Assembly (NCBI GenBank): GCA_963930775.1
Contig: OZ005693.1
Coordinates: 6,820,001 to 6,884,000, forward strand
Source: Cliona cf. orientalis
Taxonomy: Eukaryota > Porifera > Demospongiae > Clionaida > Clionaidae
Length of the DNA stretch: 64,000 nt
Direction: 5' to 3'
The notes under the pieces are model-generated. The model had not been told where the DNA came from. It saw nothing but the letters and a program-made list of their open reading frames with translations, and ran no database searches. Every line of letters begins with the position of its first letter. Within the stretch, counting starts at the first letter, position 1. Of this stretch, positions 55,901 through 62,189 are shown one piece after another. A program made the position numbers and the translations under genes.

Positions 55901-56462
55901 AGTGAATCTCCATCATGCAGCTGCCTTGCAGGAACAAGCCGCTATGTGGTGTTAAATAATGGCTACCAAGTCTAGTTCTAATGTTCAAGTAAAAATATAA
56001 GTAATTATTAAATTTTGATCAGTTAATTGAAGATAAATTTAAAATCACTAGGCACTGTCAATAAGAGTGGGTTACAAATTAAAAGGCACTATTCATGACA
56101 CTCATGGATCATGTCCCTTGATTTGAAGCATACTGCAGCCAGTTTTCCACTAAATTTGTTTGCTTTATTGTGCTTCTGAGTTGCTCAGGTACATATACAT
56201 GATATGGTGACTTTGTGCTCATGACAACAACTATACGGCTACAACACGACCGATTATTTTTCCCCCCATGCATATGCACACTGCAAACTAGTAATATAAA
56301 TTACATGTGCTTACCTCAATTCATGCATAAAATTGACTAGCTGAGAACCATAAGGTTGAGCAATGAATGTGGATGGACTGGAAACACTGCAGATGTAAGC
56401 TGTAAGGTGCATTCCTTCAGAATAGCTCAGAAAAGGAATGCACAAGTCAGCAGACTGATCAT
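33259..56462 (-). CDS. Multi-Tudor protein with CCCH zinc finger, partial (10 internal exons)
   Basis: Predicted germline scaffold of the TDRD type, whose extended Tudor domains bind symmetrically dimethylated arginines on PIWI-clade partners. Exons on the minus strand: 56462-56315, 50294-50167, 48560-47388, 45011-44901, 44527-44363, 44287-44201, 41310-41125, 38680-38638, 36601-36463 and 33370-33259, 2292 nt in all. Every junction is GT-AG and phase-compatible. Domain order: extended Tudor A, Ser-rich linker, extended Tudor B, acidic linker, CCCH finger, extended Tudor C. The 5' exons (phase requires a preceding exon) and the 3' end were not found. The eTudor-plus-CCCH mix recalls TDRD12/Yb proteins, but no helicase is seen, so orthology is open. 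Introns are packed with MITEs. Confidence 0.88.
33957..34010 (+). repeat. Palindrome-ended repeat, 3' fragment
   Basis: TTGGTAACAGACACAC through CATGCACGCCGAGGCTTAAT matches the tail of the repeat at 7915-8099. Confidence 0.5.
34714..34998. mobile_element. Small foldback element, 74-bp arms
   Basis: Arms 34714-34787 and 34924-34998 are near-perfect inverted copies (CAATTGAATAAAATTGAAGG, AAAGTACACAAACAAGA). The ~135-bp loop has no coding content. Confidence 0.8.
35443..35657. mobile_element. Long inverted repeat, 75-bp arms
   Basis: Arms 35443-35517 and 35583-35657 are almost identical inverted copies (AGTACCCTATGCCGTGGCGT; CACATGACTTCACCATGGTA) around a 65-bp loop. It ends about 30 bp before the exon-like segment at 35689. 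Confidence 0.85.
35689..36182 (+). CDS. Three phase-matched exons of an unrecognised gene (3' end)
   Basis: Exons 35689-35818, 35880-35959 and 36114-36182 (TGA stop) on the plus strand are bounded by good sites (G|gtaagt, tttacag, CAG|gtatga, gttcag) and join in frame to 92 codons. They read TKWSGDAYNIHDDGLAAF, LRVRLIGV, then GYEVGYEPAVREECKLQ, then GGPLLAGGQYPKSVHCSC. I do not recognise the family. The start is missing: a stop precedes the first segment unless 'ttag' there is an acceptor. It lies in an intron of the Tudor gene on the opposite strand, so it is a nested gene, the 3' end of a transposed copy, or a pseudogene. Confidence 0.4.
36330..36435 (+). repeat. Palindrome-ended dispersed repeat, copy E
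   Basis: CAGACAGATAGACAGA simple-repeat part, then AGTACCGTAACCC and CGGCGCATGCGCTGTGAGGG TTAAT. The hairpin end lies about 20 bp from the donor of the next Tudor exon (36463). Confidence 0.6.
36463..36601 (-). CDS. Tudor gene exon: eTudor C core, first half
   Basis: One base plus 46 codons; acceptor tctgtag, donor gtacatgg. Reads HKGEMIAAYFAPEECWYRAL, the first two Tudor strands, and ends NSTENEVK, joining the next exon's CYVDYGN. Confidence 0.9.
37455..37915 (+). repeat. Tandem duplication, two 230-bp units
   Basis: Units start at about 37456 and 37686 (TTCAGTGA then ACAGCAAAA). They are colinear throughout, including CAACCTTGTGTATAAGATTC, TTTGAATGGCTACA and TAGATAAG.GTGGCAGCTGC. Only small differences, so a fairly young duplication in a Tudor-gene intron. 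No ORF. Confidence 0.85.
38638..38680 (-). CDS. Tudor gene micro-exon
   Basis: 43 nt: two bases, 13 codons, two bases. Acceptor ctgttagtag, donor gtaagt. Reads VQEPELSELVVEM, the helix between the N-terminal strands and the Tudor core. Found by phase and family pattern, so somewhat less certain than its neighbours. Confidence 0.7.
39052..39189. mobile_element. Small inverted repeat, ~58-bp arms
   Basis: TAATCTGCATAGGAAGTATG at the left end returns as its complement at 39170-39189, with matching interior (CTCATTCTTGTTACA, CAGAATAGAATA). Short loop. Probably a foldback MITE. Confidence 0.75.
39190..40904. other. Tudor-gene intron without recognised features
   Basis: No conserved coding pattern, tandem repeat or clear TIR element noticed. 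Short ORFs here show no family features. Confidence 0.4.
40905..41092 (+). repeat. Palindrome-ended dispersed repeat, copy F (full length)
   Basis: CTTAAACGAAGCGTTTTCAG through TGAGATAGGCAGCAG, the CAGACACACACAC stretch, to TGTAACCCTGTGGCGCATGT and CCGAGGGTTAAT. The end lies 25 bp from the donor of the Tudor exon at 41125. Confidence 0.65.
41125..41310 (-). CDS. Tudor gene exon: eTudor C, N-terminal strands
   Basis: 186 nt; acceptor ctctaccag (the nearer gtgttag would break the frame), donor gtaagact. Reads PSVGDWVVVIATTLISVTEL and FVQLPLG, the entry strand of an extended Tudor domain. Confidence 0.82.
41374..41951. mobile_element. MITE with CAGTAGAACCCCTCTATAAC ends
   Basis: TA-flanked (41372-41373, 41952-41953). 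Inverted ends CAGTAGAACCCCTCTATAAC and GTTAAGAGGGGTTCCACTG. The interior repeats GTGGGTGGAGCTGGCCG three times and has many GGCCGTTATAGA words. TA target and termini suggest the Tc1/mariner superfamily; no transposase. Confidence 0.85.
42500..42903 (+). pseudogene. Penelope-like retroelement, GIY-YIG endonuclease fragment
   Basis: An open frame of 140 codons (42481-42903) contains VVYEVPCKDCDTSYIGETGR, the GIY-YIG core with the catalytic Arg, then LHKRIVEHKAAV and AVHANGHSHQVDWEGAKVLE, RRILEAIHIQKKKNTS and a stop. This is the C-terminal endonuclease of Penelope-like elements. The reverse transcriptase that should precede it is absent, so it is a 5'-truncated copy, as is common after target-primed insertion. 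It lies in an intron of the Tudor gene, on the opposite strand. Confidence 0.88.
43336..44002. mobile_element. MITE with TACAGTAGAATCCCACAATT ends (outer)
   Basis: Ends TACAGTAGAATCCCACAATT and AATTGAGGGATTCTACGATA. It carries a relative of itself at 43582-43964. The halves contain CATAAGCCCCTCTGCATTTT repeats. Confidence 0.7.
43582..43964. mobile_element. MITE nested in a relative of its own family (inner)
   Basis: Ends TACCGTAGAATCCCGCAATT and ATAATCGTGGGATTCTACGG, 383 bp apart, inside the element at 43336-44002. The left halves of the two elements are similar (CTCAAGTTCCTGCATAGGTA), so either a nested insertion or a partial tandem duplication. Confidence 0.7.
44201..44287 (-). CDS. Tudor gene exon: CCCH zinc finger
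   Basis: 87 nt, phase 1 at both ends; acceptor attttag, donor gtgtga. Encodes RVCRFYETSKGCMKGTDCQF LH, a C-X8-C-X5-C-X3-H finger with the spacing of RNA-binding CCCH fingers. Confidence 0.88.
44363..44527 (-). CDS. Tudor gene exon: acidic linker
   Basis: 165 nt, phase 1 at both ends; acceptor gttttag, donor gtaagt. Reads VKHTIPDSKAFNIADCTEHS, IQQWNPMEADF, NYAYDDEDASIVIQGY. No domain recognised. It links eTudor B to the zinc finger. Confidence 0.8.
44901..45011 (-). CDS. Tudor gene exon: end of eTudor B
   Basis: 111 nt, phase 1 at both ends; acceptor attatccag, donor gtacat. Reads STSCVLQANINTTFLVELIN, then SGDKFVNINEEV, the last strands of the SN-like part of an extended Tudor domain. Confidence 0.85.
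45020..46149. other. Tudor-gene intron, weak repeat content
   Basis: Contains an eroded MITE-like segment at about 45545-45990 (GTGGTTTTATTTTTCGTGAC near the left, CCACAAAAATAATGAAACTT near the right, ending at CATACGGTAT). No genes seen. Confidence 0.4.
46150..46640 (+). repeat. Dispersed ~600-bp repeat, copy 2
   Basis: Relative of 32505-33150 in the other orientation, with a CpG-rich core (GAGTGAACGGCGCAAGCGCT). The two copies lie either side of the 3' half of the Tudor gene. Confidence 0.65.
46921..46966 (+). repeat. (TC)n microsatellite
   Basis: About 23 uninterrupted TC units, followed 40 bp later by a G-rich/C-rich pair (GGGGGAGGGGGGCAAAAGCC then a C12 run). A (TATG)n run is at 47152-47175. 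Confidence 0.95.
47388..48560 (-). CDS. Tudor gene exon: eTudor A core end, linker, eTudor B core
   Basis: A single 1173-nt exon, the longest coding piece in the window. Acceptor caatttag, donor gttagt. It opens SFIVEYVDYGNHESLPLHRI (Tudor cage strands) and FPRQALQCSLAGVDL, then runs through a ~100-residue Ser-rich linker. It then encodes FAVHVCSVMSPGNFYVRPVQ, DDKWYRGFIINIAED and VLHIDYGDLHWYV (eTudor B) and PAQAVHCSLYNIYP. In B the usual DYGN is DYGD. The upstream Met-rich stretch (48561-48630) is intron. Confidence 0.93.
48710..49159. mobile_element. MITE with TACCgCACCCTCGCAAAAGA ends, intact copy
   Basis: Inverted ends TTACCGCACCCTCGCAAAAG and CTTTTGCGAGGGTATGGTA, 450 bp apart. It is the uninterrupted reference for the copies at 3930-4786 and 54436-55512. 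It is separated by only about 12 bp from the next element (49172). Confidence 0.85.
49172..50077. mobile_element. DNA element with TTGCAGATCCAGGAA ends
   Basis: Inverted ends TTGCAGATCCAGGAAATG and CACTTCCTGGATCTGCAA. The outer ~200 bp on each side are diverged inverted copies (TTCACTTCTAGGA and TCCTAGAAGTGAA). The termini resemble hAT non-autonomous elements. It fills most of the intron between two Tudor exons. Confidence 0.7.
50167..50294 (-). CDS. Tudor gene exon: eTudor A core start
   Basis: 128 nt: one base, 42 codons, one base. Acceptor cttttag, donor gtacctgg. Reads SPPKVGDVCCAQFSEDGYWY and RAEVTAVE, joining the next exon's VEYVDYGN to give a complete Tudor barrel. Confidence 0.92.
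50809..51019. mobile_element. MITE with TACCGTATAGCaGGAAA ends
   Basis: A complete 211-bp element. Inverted ends TACCGTATAGCAGGAAACTT and AAATTTTCCGCTATACGGTA-like, with internal CGAAAGTTTTCTCC repeats in both orientations. Confidence 0.85.
51148..51290 (-). pseudogene. hAT-type transposase fragment
   Basis: The minus strand reads SRHFAILLDETTDCTVTEQL, AVHERYVDHATEDVNLI, then a stop. DETTD with TEQL is the catalytic-core landmark of DUF4371/ZMYM-like hAT transposases (first Asp). Only about 45 codons survive. Confidence 0.65.
51300..52680. other. Intronic stretch with unrecognised ORFs
   Basis: Two minus-strand frames (52101-52352 and 52477-52746) have protein-like composition (KERAARFQNLLGPKAELDYL) but no family I know. 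They adjoin the hairpin at 52682-52827 and share the word GATATTGGCAC with it, so may be part of one element. GGTAATTGCTCTATTGATA occurs twice (52075 and 52115). Confidence 0.3.
52682..52827. mobile_element. Nested palindrome, 146 bp
   Basis: TTAGTTATTACACGGGCT at the left returns as AGCCCGTGTAATAACTAA-like at the right. Inside lies a second pair, AGATATTGGCAC/GTGCCAATATCT, then GTAAAGCACTCGGGCC/GGCCCTCGTGCTTTAC with almost no loop. Confidence 0.85.
52902..53563 (+). mobile_element. Non-autonomous Helitron-like element, full length
   Basis: Begins TACCCCGCGCACATGCGCAA and ends GTGTGGGGTATGTGCTCTAC AGAGCTCTAG. The asymmetric inverted repeat is ACCCC.../...GGGGT, with the palindrome after it. 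662 bp; the middle matches 10607-10985. No coding region. Confidence 0.8.
53576..53720. repeat. GGGTAAGC dispersed repeat, copy 4
   Basis: CAAGTGCCCACTCCTGGGTA through TGTAGCAGCTTCCAT to CCAGGTAAGCGCC, close to the copy at 923-1080. It starts about 13 bp past the Helitron-like element. Confidence 0.6.
54336..54361 (+). repeat. Poly-G tract followed by GGGGGATCCCA
   Basis: About 24 G in a row, then GAAGAGGGGAGGGGGATCCC. A similar run at 55621-55645 is also followed by GGATCCCA. Confidence 0.9.
54436..55512. mobile_element. MITE with ACCCTCGC ends, copy 3 (interrupted)
   Basis: Inverse orientation to 48710-49159. Ends TACCATACCCTCGCAAAAGA and CTTTCGCGAGGGTACAGTA. Split by the MITE at 54596-55159. 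Confidence 0.8.
54596..55159. mobile_element. Nested MITE with TACCGTATA...GGCGCC ends
   Basis: Ends TACCGTATATGTTCTAATAT and AATTAGAAAGTATACGGTA, each followed inward by TAGGCGCC and TTTTCGGTTCTAATT. It sits inside the 54436-55512 MITE. A diverged copy is at 26918-27200. Confidence 0.85.
55621..55645 (+). repeat. Poly-G tract
   Basis: About 25 uninterrupted G, the longest homopolymer run in the window. Confidence 0.9.
56315..56462 (-). CDS. Tudor gene exon: eTudor A N-terminal strands
   Basis: 148 nt, phase needs one base from an upstream exon. Acceptor tgcctgcag, donor gtaagc. Reads MHLTAYICSVSSPSTFIAQP and SQLVNFMHEL, the typical entry of an extended Tudor domain. No further upstream exon was identified in the window. 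Confidence 0.88.
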
Positions 56463-56547
56463 CTGCAGGCACACATACACATGTATCATAATAATATACA
56501 AATGTACAATAATACCGTATATTAGGTACATCTCGCTTATAAGCGCA

Positions 56548-56954
56548 TACCATATTCGCTCCATCGGATGCCGCAGCTACTATTTATTTCATTGCCCGTA
56601 TTTGTGCGGCATTTATTCGAGAGAGGCGTTTATTAATACCAGTAGCTGCCAGAAAGAGGCAATCCATAGAGAAACGGTCGATTGACACCATTGAACTAGG
56701 AGATTCTGGGCCCCCTTGGCTGATGTAGAAGGTTAAAATTTGTCTCTAGAAGACTGGTAAGTATTTATTGTTTGTAACTGCCATCGAGAATGAGTCGCGA
56801 GGCATGCTCACATGCTGTGTGCATTTCAAATAGTAGGCGTGGCGCAGCTACTATTCGAGAGCGGTGACTTTTTGGTCAGCACTTCTGGAGGTGCGGTGAC
56901 TATTTGAGAGTGGCTACAAATCGAAAGCGGTGTCTGATCGAGCAAATACGGTAT
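56548..56954. mobile_element. MITE with TACCATATTCGCTCCATC ends
   Basis: Second copy of the element at 25450-25815. It is inserted into another repeat made of ATTAGGTGCATCTCGCTTAT and AAGCGCATGC words that resumes at 56955-57140. Confidence 0.75.
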
Positions 56955-57522
56955 TCATTATTAAGCGCATGCTATTTTCCTGACCTAAGCATTCGCTGTT
57001 AGGCGCATTTCACATATAAATGCATAAGTGACCCTTGACCTTGATACACATACATGTACGCATTCTTGGATGTATATACATGTAGCTATTCTTTATTAGG
57101 TGCATCTCGTTATTAGGCACACTTCGCTGTTAGCAGGGGTTCCCGAAGCTATGAAAATATTGTAGCCAAATTGGCTACTAGATCGTTTATGTTATAGCCA
57201 AATTTCATACATAATAGCCACAATATACACGTTTATGTTGCATAAATGAGAGGGAGAGATACATATTAAGTAATGGGATCGACTTCACCCTGTTTGAAAC
57301 GGTTACATAATTGGTCCCACCCACTTCACGCGGCGCAGCGCATCGTTGGCCGCCGCTAGTACTTGCACTCTGAACCACCCAAACAGCCATCACCACAGAA
57401 GCCAGAGCTAGAGCTAGGAAAGGTTGTGTCTGTTTGTTTGTGTCATGGCCTGAAGAAGAGGTAGTAGCTTGGATTGTTCCCATGTAGCAGACCTACTGCA
57501 AAGGTACGTGCACTCATCTTTG

Positions 57523-58378
57523 GGCTGTTCCAGATAATGAGGATACTCCCCTATAGAGGAAGGTAACCTGGTTGATTAGTATTGTGGGATCAAGATTTAA
57601 TGAAGTATTGAGGGCATTTTTATGGATTTTAATGAGGTATTGTAGGCACCACTGTAGATAGTAATGAAGTATTGAGGGGCATGGCAGTGAATAATTACCC
57701 CGCGTGCGCGCATGCGCAGCAAGGGGTAAAGCAATCGGTTTGTCTGTCGTCTGTCGTCTGTCAGCATAAAAATTGGCAAATCTCAACATCTAAGCGAAAG
57801 TAGGATCAATAAATGGAATAAAATAATGTAAGACAGCGAAAAAACACCTTGTGTCTCGTTCTTAACCCTGGGCAGTACCCAGGGAAGCTACAAATCGTGC
57901 AAATATATCAACCACGCCTACATCGGACACGCCCATCTAGTACCTTATGAAGTCTATTGTGCATGTTCGAGCTTCTGTAGTCTACTGCGCATGCTCGAGC
58001 TTCATGCTTCTAATGTCATTTGTGATCATGGATCTCAGAAGAGAACGAAAACGTTCATGAGTAGCAAGAGATTAAAATTCAAAGAATAGAGACCTTTAAG
58101 AAGAGGCATGGCCATGGGTGATATTGCCATGGCACGCGGGGTAGCTATGTGCTCTATGAGCTCTAGTTAGTGCAATTTGATGGAGTAGCTGGTCAGGGTA
58201 TGGAGGAATTACTATTAGTTCTGTAGGGTGAAATCGAGATTATTGATTAGTTTTATAGGGTAAAATGAGCAAATTGATTAGTTTTGATGGTCATTTTTAG
58301 TTTCATTGGTATTTAGGGTAATGAACACATAAATATCTTCCTCCATAGAGGTGTACGCCTATTTATCTGGAATAGTCC
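57523..58378. mobile_element. MITE with GGRCTRTTCCAGATAA ends, nested
   Basis: Left end GGGCTGTTCCAGATAATGAG, right end TTTATCTGGAATAGTCC, with CCTCTATAGAGGAAG-type sequence just inside each. It splits the left arm of the foldback and is itself split by the Helitron-like element at 57697. Confidence 0.75.
57697..58166 (+). mobile_element. Non-autonomous Helitron derivative retaining ORF start
   Basis: The first ~430 bp match the start of the Helitron at 15237 (TACCCCGCGTGCGCGCATGC, TTGTCTGTCGTCTGTCGTCT), including the region coding MDLRRERKRS (58029 on), with damaged codons. It then jumps to the 3' end GGCACGCGGGGTAGCTATGT GCTCTATGAGCTCTAG. An internal-deletion derivative that preserves the 3' terminus missing from the 15-kb element. 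Confidence 0.85.
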
Positions 58379-60507
58379 TTTATTGAAATTAATGGTGAAG
58401 GGAAGGTGAAGGTGCAGATTCTACAGCAGCAGCTTGCTCTCTTAGTCAAGTGAATGCCTAGTTGATCATAAATCAATGGTGATAGGCTAGGGTGTCTTTA
58501 ATACTTGAATGTAACAAAGATTTAAGTACACAATTTCCCAATTGATGCAGGTGCAACAGTCCTGCTGCTCGGTAGCTACAGCCTTGGCAATTGCCACACC
58601 CACTCCTCTTTCTGGTCCCAGCTGCATTATGGAAAACGTACCCACATTATGAGAAAACGTAAGTACATGGGTTACATGTACATGTACATGTACCACTCCA
58701 ATCCCCTCTCCTAATAATAATATAGCCCTTCACATATCTACTGAACAGTAGCAGTGTATTTGATTGGCTTAGTACCATTCCTGACCACTTTAGGTACTCT
58801 GTAATTGGATAGTAACTGTACGTATGTATTTGTGTATGTGTACGTGTGTGTGTGTGCATACATTGTTGTACATATGTAGCAATTGGCTATTCAGAATGTT
58901 TGTCCTCAGTTCCCAATGTTTTATTTAACGCACCTTCCATAAGCAAACATTGAATTCTGTATTAATATTTCCCCTTTGTACAGGACATATTTGGCAAAGA
59001 GTGAACATCAAACTGAAACTGACTATTTTCTTTATACTGTGTTTTTGCATTATTTTAATTTGTGTGTCTGTACTGATAATAATAATATTATTCTCTTTTC
59101 CACCGACAATGTATTTCCAGACCTAGCCTTATGAATTGACCTGGGTTTTGATGGTCTACCGTACATGTGTACCATAATTTCGTACAGTGAAGATGTGTAC
59201 ACAAGGGAGAGCTGGATATTGATGTGCAATTGCGTATTTGTGGACTACAAAGCTAATTAAGTTGTTAGTAATTTTCACCATTGATTTATCAACTAGGCAT
59301 TCATTTGACTAAGAGAGCAAGCTGCTACTGTAGAATCTGCACCTCTACAAGTACCTTCACTATTAATTTTAATAAAGATGACTCAGCTCTTGAGCTGGGT
59401 ACGAGGCTAATGAGTGCACGTACTTTTGCAGTAGGTCTGCTACATGGAACAATCCAAGCTCCTCCTGACGTGAACATCCCTGCTGTACTACTGTATACGT
59501 ATTCTTCAGCCTTCAGGCCATGGCACAAACAGACAGACACGTGGCCTCTAGCTTTAGCTTTATGCTGAGAGTAATTTTTGATAATGGTGGTTTAGAGTGC
59601 AAGTACATGTATATATTATATACTAGCGGACGAGGCCAACGATGCGCTGCGCTGCGCCGCATAAAGTGCTAGTGGGTGGGACCAATGACGTAACCGTTTC
59701 AAACAGGGTGAACTTAGTCGATCCCATTAAGTAATGGGCAATTCCATGAAAAGTGAAACCCTAAGGTCAAAATTTTAGAAGTGGTCAAATCCTAGTATAA
59801 AACATACCATTTTGAAGCTCAAAGGCTATAGTTTTAGGTTTCACAATTGGATTTTCAATTTTCCGGTTTCCACTTAATTAGGGTTGCCTGGACAACACCG
59901 ATAAAAAGCATGGTATCCATGGCTATTTTTGGTGTATATCAGGGAAAGATTAACTTTTTCTAAGAACTACATGTAGACAGTGGAATAAAAGTATGATTGG
60001 ACCTCCTAGGAGTTTCTTAAACGAAATCATAAAAATCTAATTAATAACAGCTGTCCACATGGTAATTATAGCATTGGATTTTAGGACATTCGGGATCCGT
60101 ACCTCCGTCACAAAAGTAGTACCATTGACTGAGTTATTTGATCAACAGTTTCCTTTTGTGCGAAACAAACTCAGGTCATCTTTTAGATTTCTAATCTGTA
60201 TAATATCCTCACCTTAAAAAAGGCCACACCTACTACTCAAAGCTGTGACGGAAGTATACACACCATGTGTACTTCCGTTACGTACTTCCGTCACAAGTTA
60301 ATAGTCCACTGTATTAGCTAGTGCTTTGAGTATAGTAAATGCCTTGCACTTGTTGATTGTAACAGCCAGATTATGATGTAGTGGTTTGTGGTGTACATGT
60401 ATGCACACTGTATACATCAATTATGCAAAGCAGCTATGCATTCAACGTGTTGCCTAGCGATAGCCTGCTTCACAAAACTGCTCCTGAGCTTGAGTTACTG
60501 AGAAACA

Positions 60508-62170
60508 ATGGCTAGTGCTAGAGAGAGACAGGCGAAATGAAGAGCAAAAATCAAGGAAAATCCTGAGCTCTACAAGGCCTATCTTGAAAAAGATCGAAAG
60601 AGGAAGGGCTCAGCACTTATCACAGATAAGGCACAGATGTCAGCGAAAGAGAGAGAGGAATTTCTAATGAAAGAGCGTCTTCGACTGAGAAAACGTCGCA
60701 CTGCCAAGAAACCTCCTCAAACCTCCAGTGAATCTAGCAGTGCAACACCTTATCACTCATCCCAGTCAATGGGAAAAGCTGTAAAATGAGCACGCACAAG
60801 TTTGCCAAAGTCCCCACGAAAGCAGTGGTGTGTGGTTAGCAAGCTTGCGGAATCAGTTGGCCTGAAAGTGGTGGGACCATCAACACCATCGACCCCTCCA
60901 CATGCTCATGGTGCTGCCCTCAGCGATGACACAAAAAGGCTTGTCCATGAGTTTTATCAAAACAGCGACATTTCGTGGCAAGCTCCTGGTCGCAAAGGTC
61001 GAATCATCATTAGAGACAGCACTAAAGAAGGGGAGAAGGTCAAAAGGACAGAGCAGGTTCGGTTTATGCTGATGTCTCTCCGAGAGGCTCACAGCAAGTT
61101 TAAGGATGAGCATTGTAGTGTATGTATGCATGATGTAATACCTGCGTTGTAATTTCTGAGCATGCTCAGTGAGTTATTCTAGAATGTTCTGGAAGTGTTA
61201 GGCCACGTGTTGAGTTTGTTTAAATACTTTGTACATGCACGAGTTGTTCAGTCTATAATATTGTGATCATCTCTTACGATTATTACAAACATCCTTCACT
61301 CAAAATTGGCCTGACAAAGTTTTGTGAGCTGCGACCAACTCACGTGAAGCTTTTCGACCAGATCCCACATCAGGTGTGTGCATGTAGCTATCATAAGAAT
61401 GTGAGGCTTCTGCTTGAGGCTCTGAAAGATCAAACTGCCTTGAGCACCAATTTTTCAGGGTTCATCGATCAAGTCACTTGTGATTCAACCTCAAAGGAGT
61501 GCATGAGTGGAAAATGCTCCGAGTGCAAAGATGCAATCGATAAGTTTGCTCCTGACAATAGCTCATCAATTGCTCACTACCAGCAGTGGCGAAGCGTCAA
61601 TAATCACAGAGGAACGGTGGAAGAGTGCTTTCTATAGCTCAAAGCGCAGGTTTGTCCTTTCCTGCTGCACACTATGTGAAACGGAAGCAATCAGCGTCAT
61701 TCAAGTCCCTAGTAAAGGAATGTGATGGCAGTAGTATTGTTCTGCAGGTGGATTTCTCAAAAAATGCCACAATTGCAAGCCAGCGAGAGATCCATGCAAT
61801 CAGCTCACTGGAATCATGGCCAGGCGACCCTTTTCATAGCTCATGCGTGGATAAGGCATGCATGATGGATCAGACACTTGCAGCATGGTCATTGTCCTAA
61901 AATCCCAGATCTCGGGAAACAACTCTGCCCAAATATCCACATTAAATATGTCTCTAAGGACGATATAGCCCAGTATACATCTTTCTTAGACGAGAATGGG
62001 AGAACACCAAGGCAGTACCTGGGACTTACCAAGTTCATTGTGTTCGAGCTGATGGGAGTGATTTTGTTGAAGTGTCGGACACAACCGACTCCACTGAGTG
62101 CCGAAGATGCCAGACTAAAGATGAACTGACCACAGTGGCCAGCAGTAATGGGAGGACTAATAAGATGCAC
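60508..62170 (+). pseudogene. Transposase-like protein of the 3.1-kb element
   Basis: From MASARERQAK the frame reads RAKIKENPELYKAYLEKDRK, an Arg/Lys-rich segment, then PRKQWCVVSKLAESVGLKVV, LVHEFYQNSDISWQAPGRKG, VRFMLMSLREAHSKFKDEH, a 174-bp interruption, PSLKIGLTKFCELRPTHVKL, IPHQVCACSYHKNVRLLLEA, NFSGFIDQVTCD, CMSGKCSECKD, and (shifted) HYVKRKQSASFKSL, LQVDFSKNATIASQREIHA, PNIHIKYVSKDDIAQYT and FVEVSDTTDSTECRRC. I know this architecture as an uncharacterised multi-copy family of invertebrates and fish. LQVDFSKNAT looks like the first acidic strand of a DDE nuclease (inference). Stops at 60538 and 60787 (both TGA) and several shifts make it non-functional. Confidence 0.7.
61114..61287 (+). 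mobile_element. Probable solo LTR inside the transposase gene
   Basis: The coding frame breaks after KFKDEH and resumes at PSLKIGL exactly 174 bp later. The inserted stretch starts TGTAG and ends TTACA, and is flanked by AGCAT and AACAT (5 bp, one mismatch). TTTAAATAC in the middle could be a promoter. An intron is the alternative, but no GT-AG pair fits. Confidence 0.5.
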
Positions 62171-62189
62171 AATGTATGTTTTGTGGTAA

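Larger units (their letters stand above)
57265..59735. mobile_element. Large foldback element with interrupted left arm
   Basis: The right arm (59273-59735) is inverted relative to 57265-57520 plus 58379-58475. Shared words include GATCGACTTCACCCTGTTT, CGTTGGCC, CAAAGGTACGTGCACTC, GGTGCAGATTCTACAG and TAGTTGATCATAAATCAATG. The left arm is split by the MITE at 57523-58378. The GC-rich GCGGCGCAGCGCATCG part lies in both arms. The 95-codon ORF at 59281-59568 lies in the right arm and its mirror at 57205-57483 in the left. Confidence 0.75.

Noticed and set aside
59281-59568. 95-codon ORF
   Set aside because: It lies in the right arm of the foldback; its inverted partner at 57205-57483 codes in the mirror sense, as expected for a non-coding arm.
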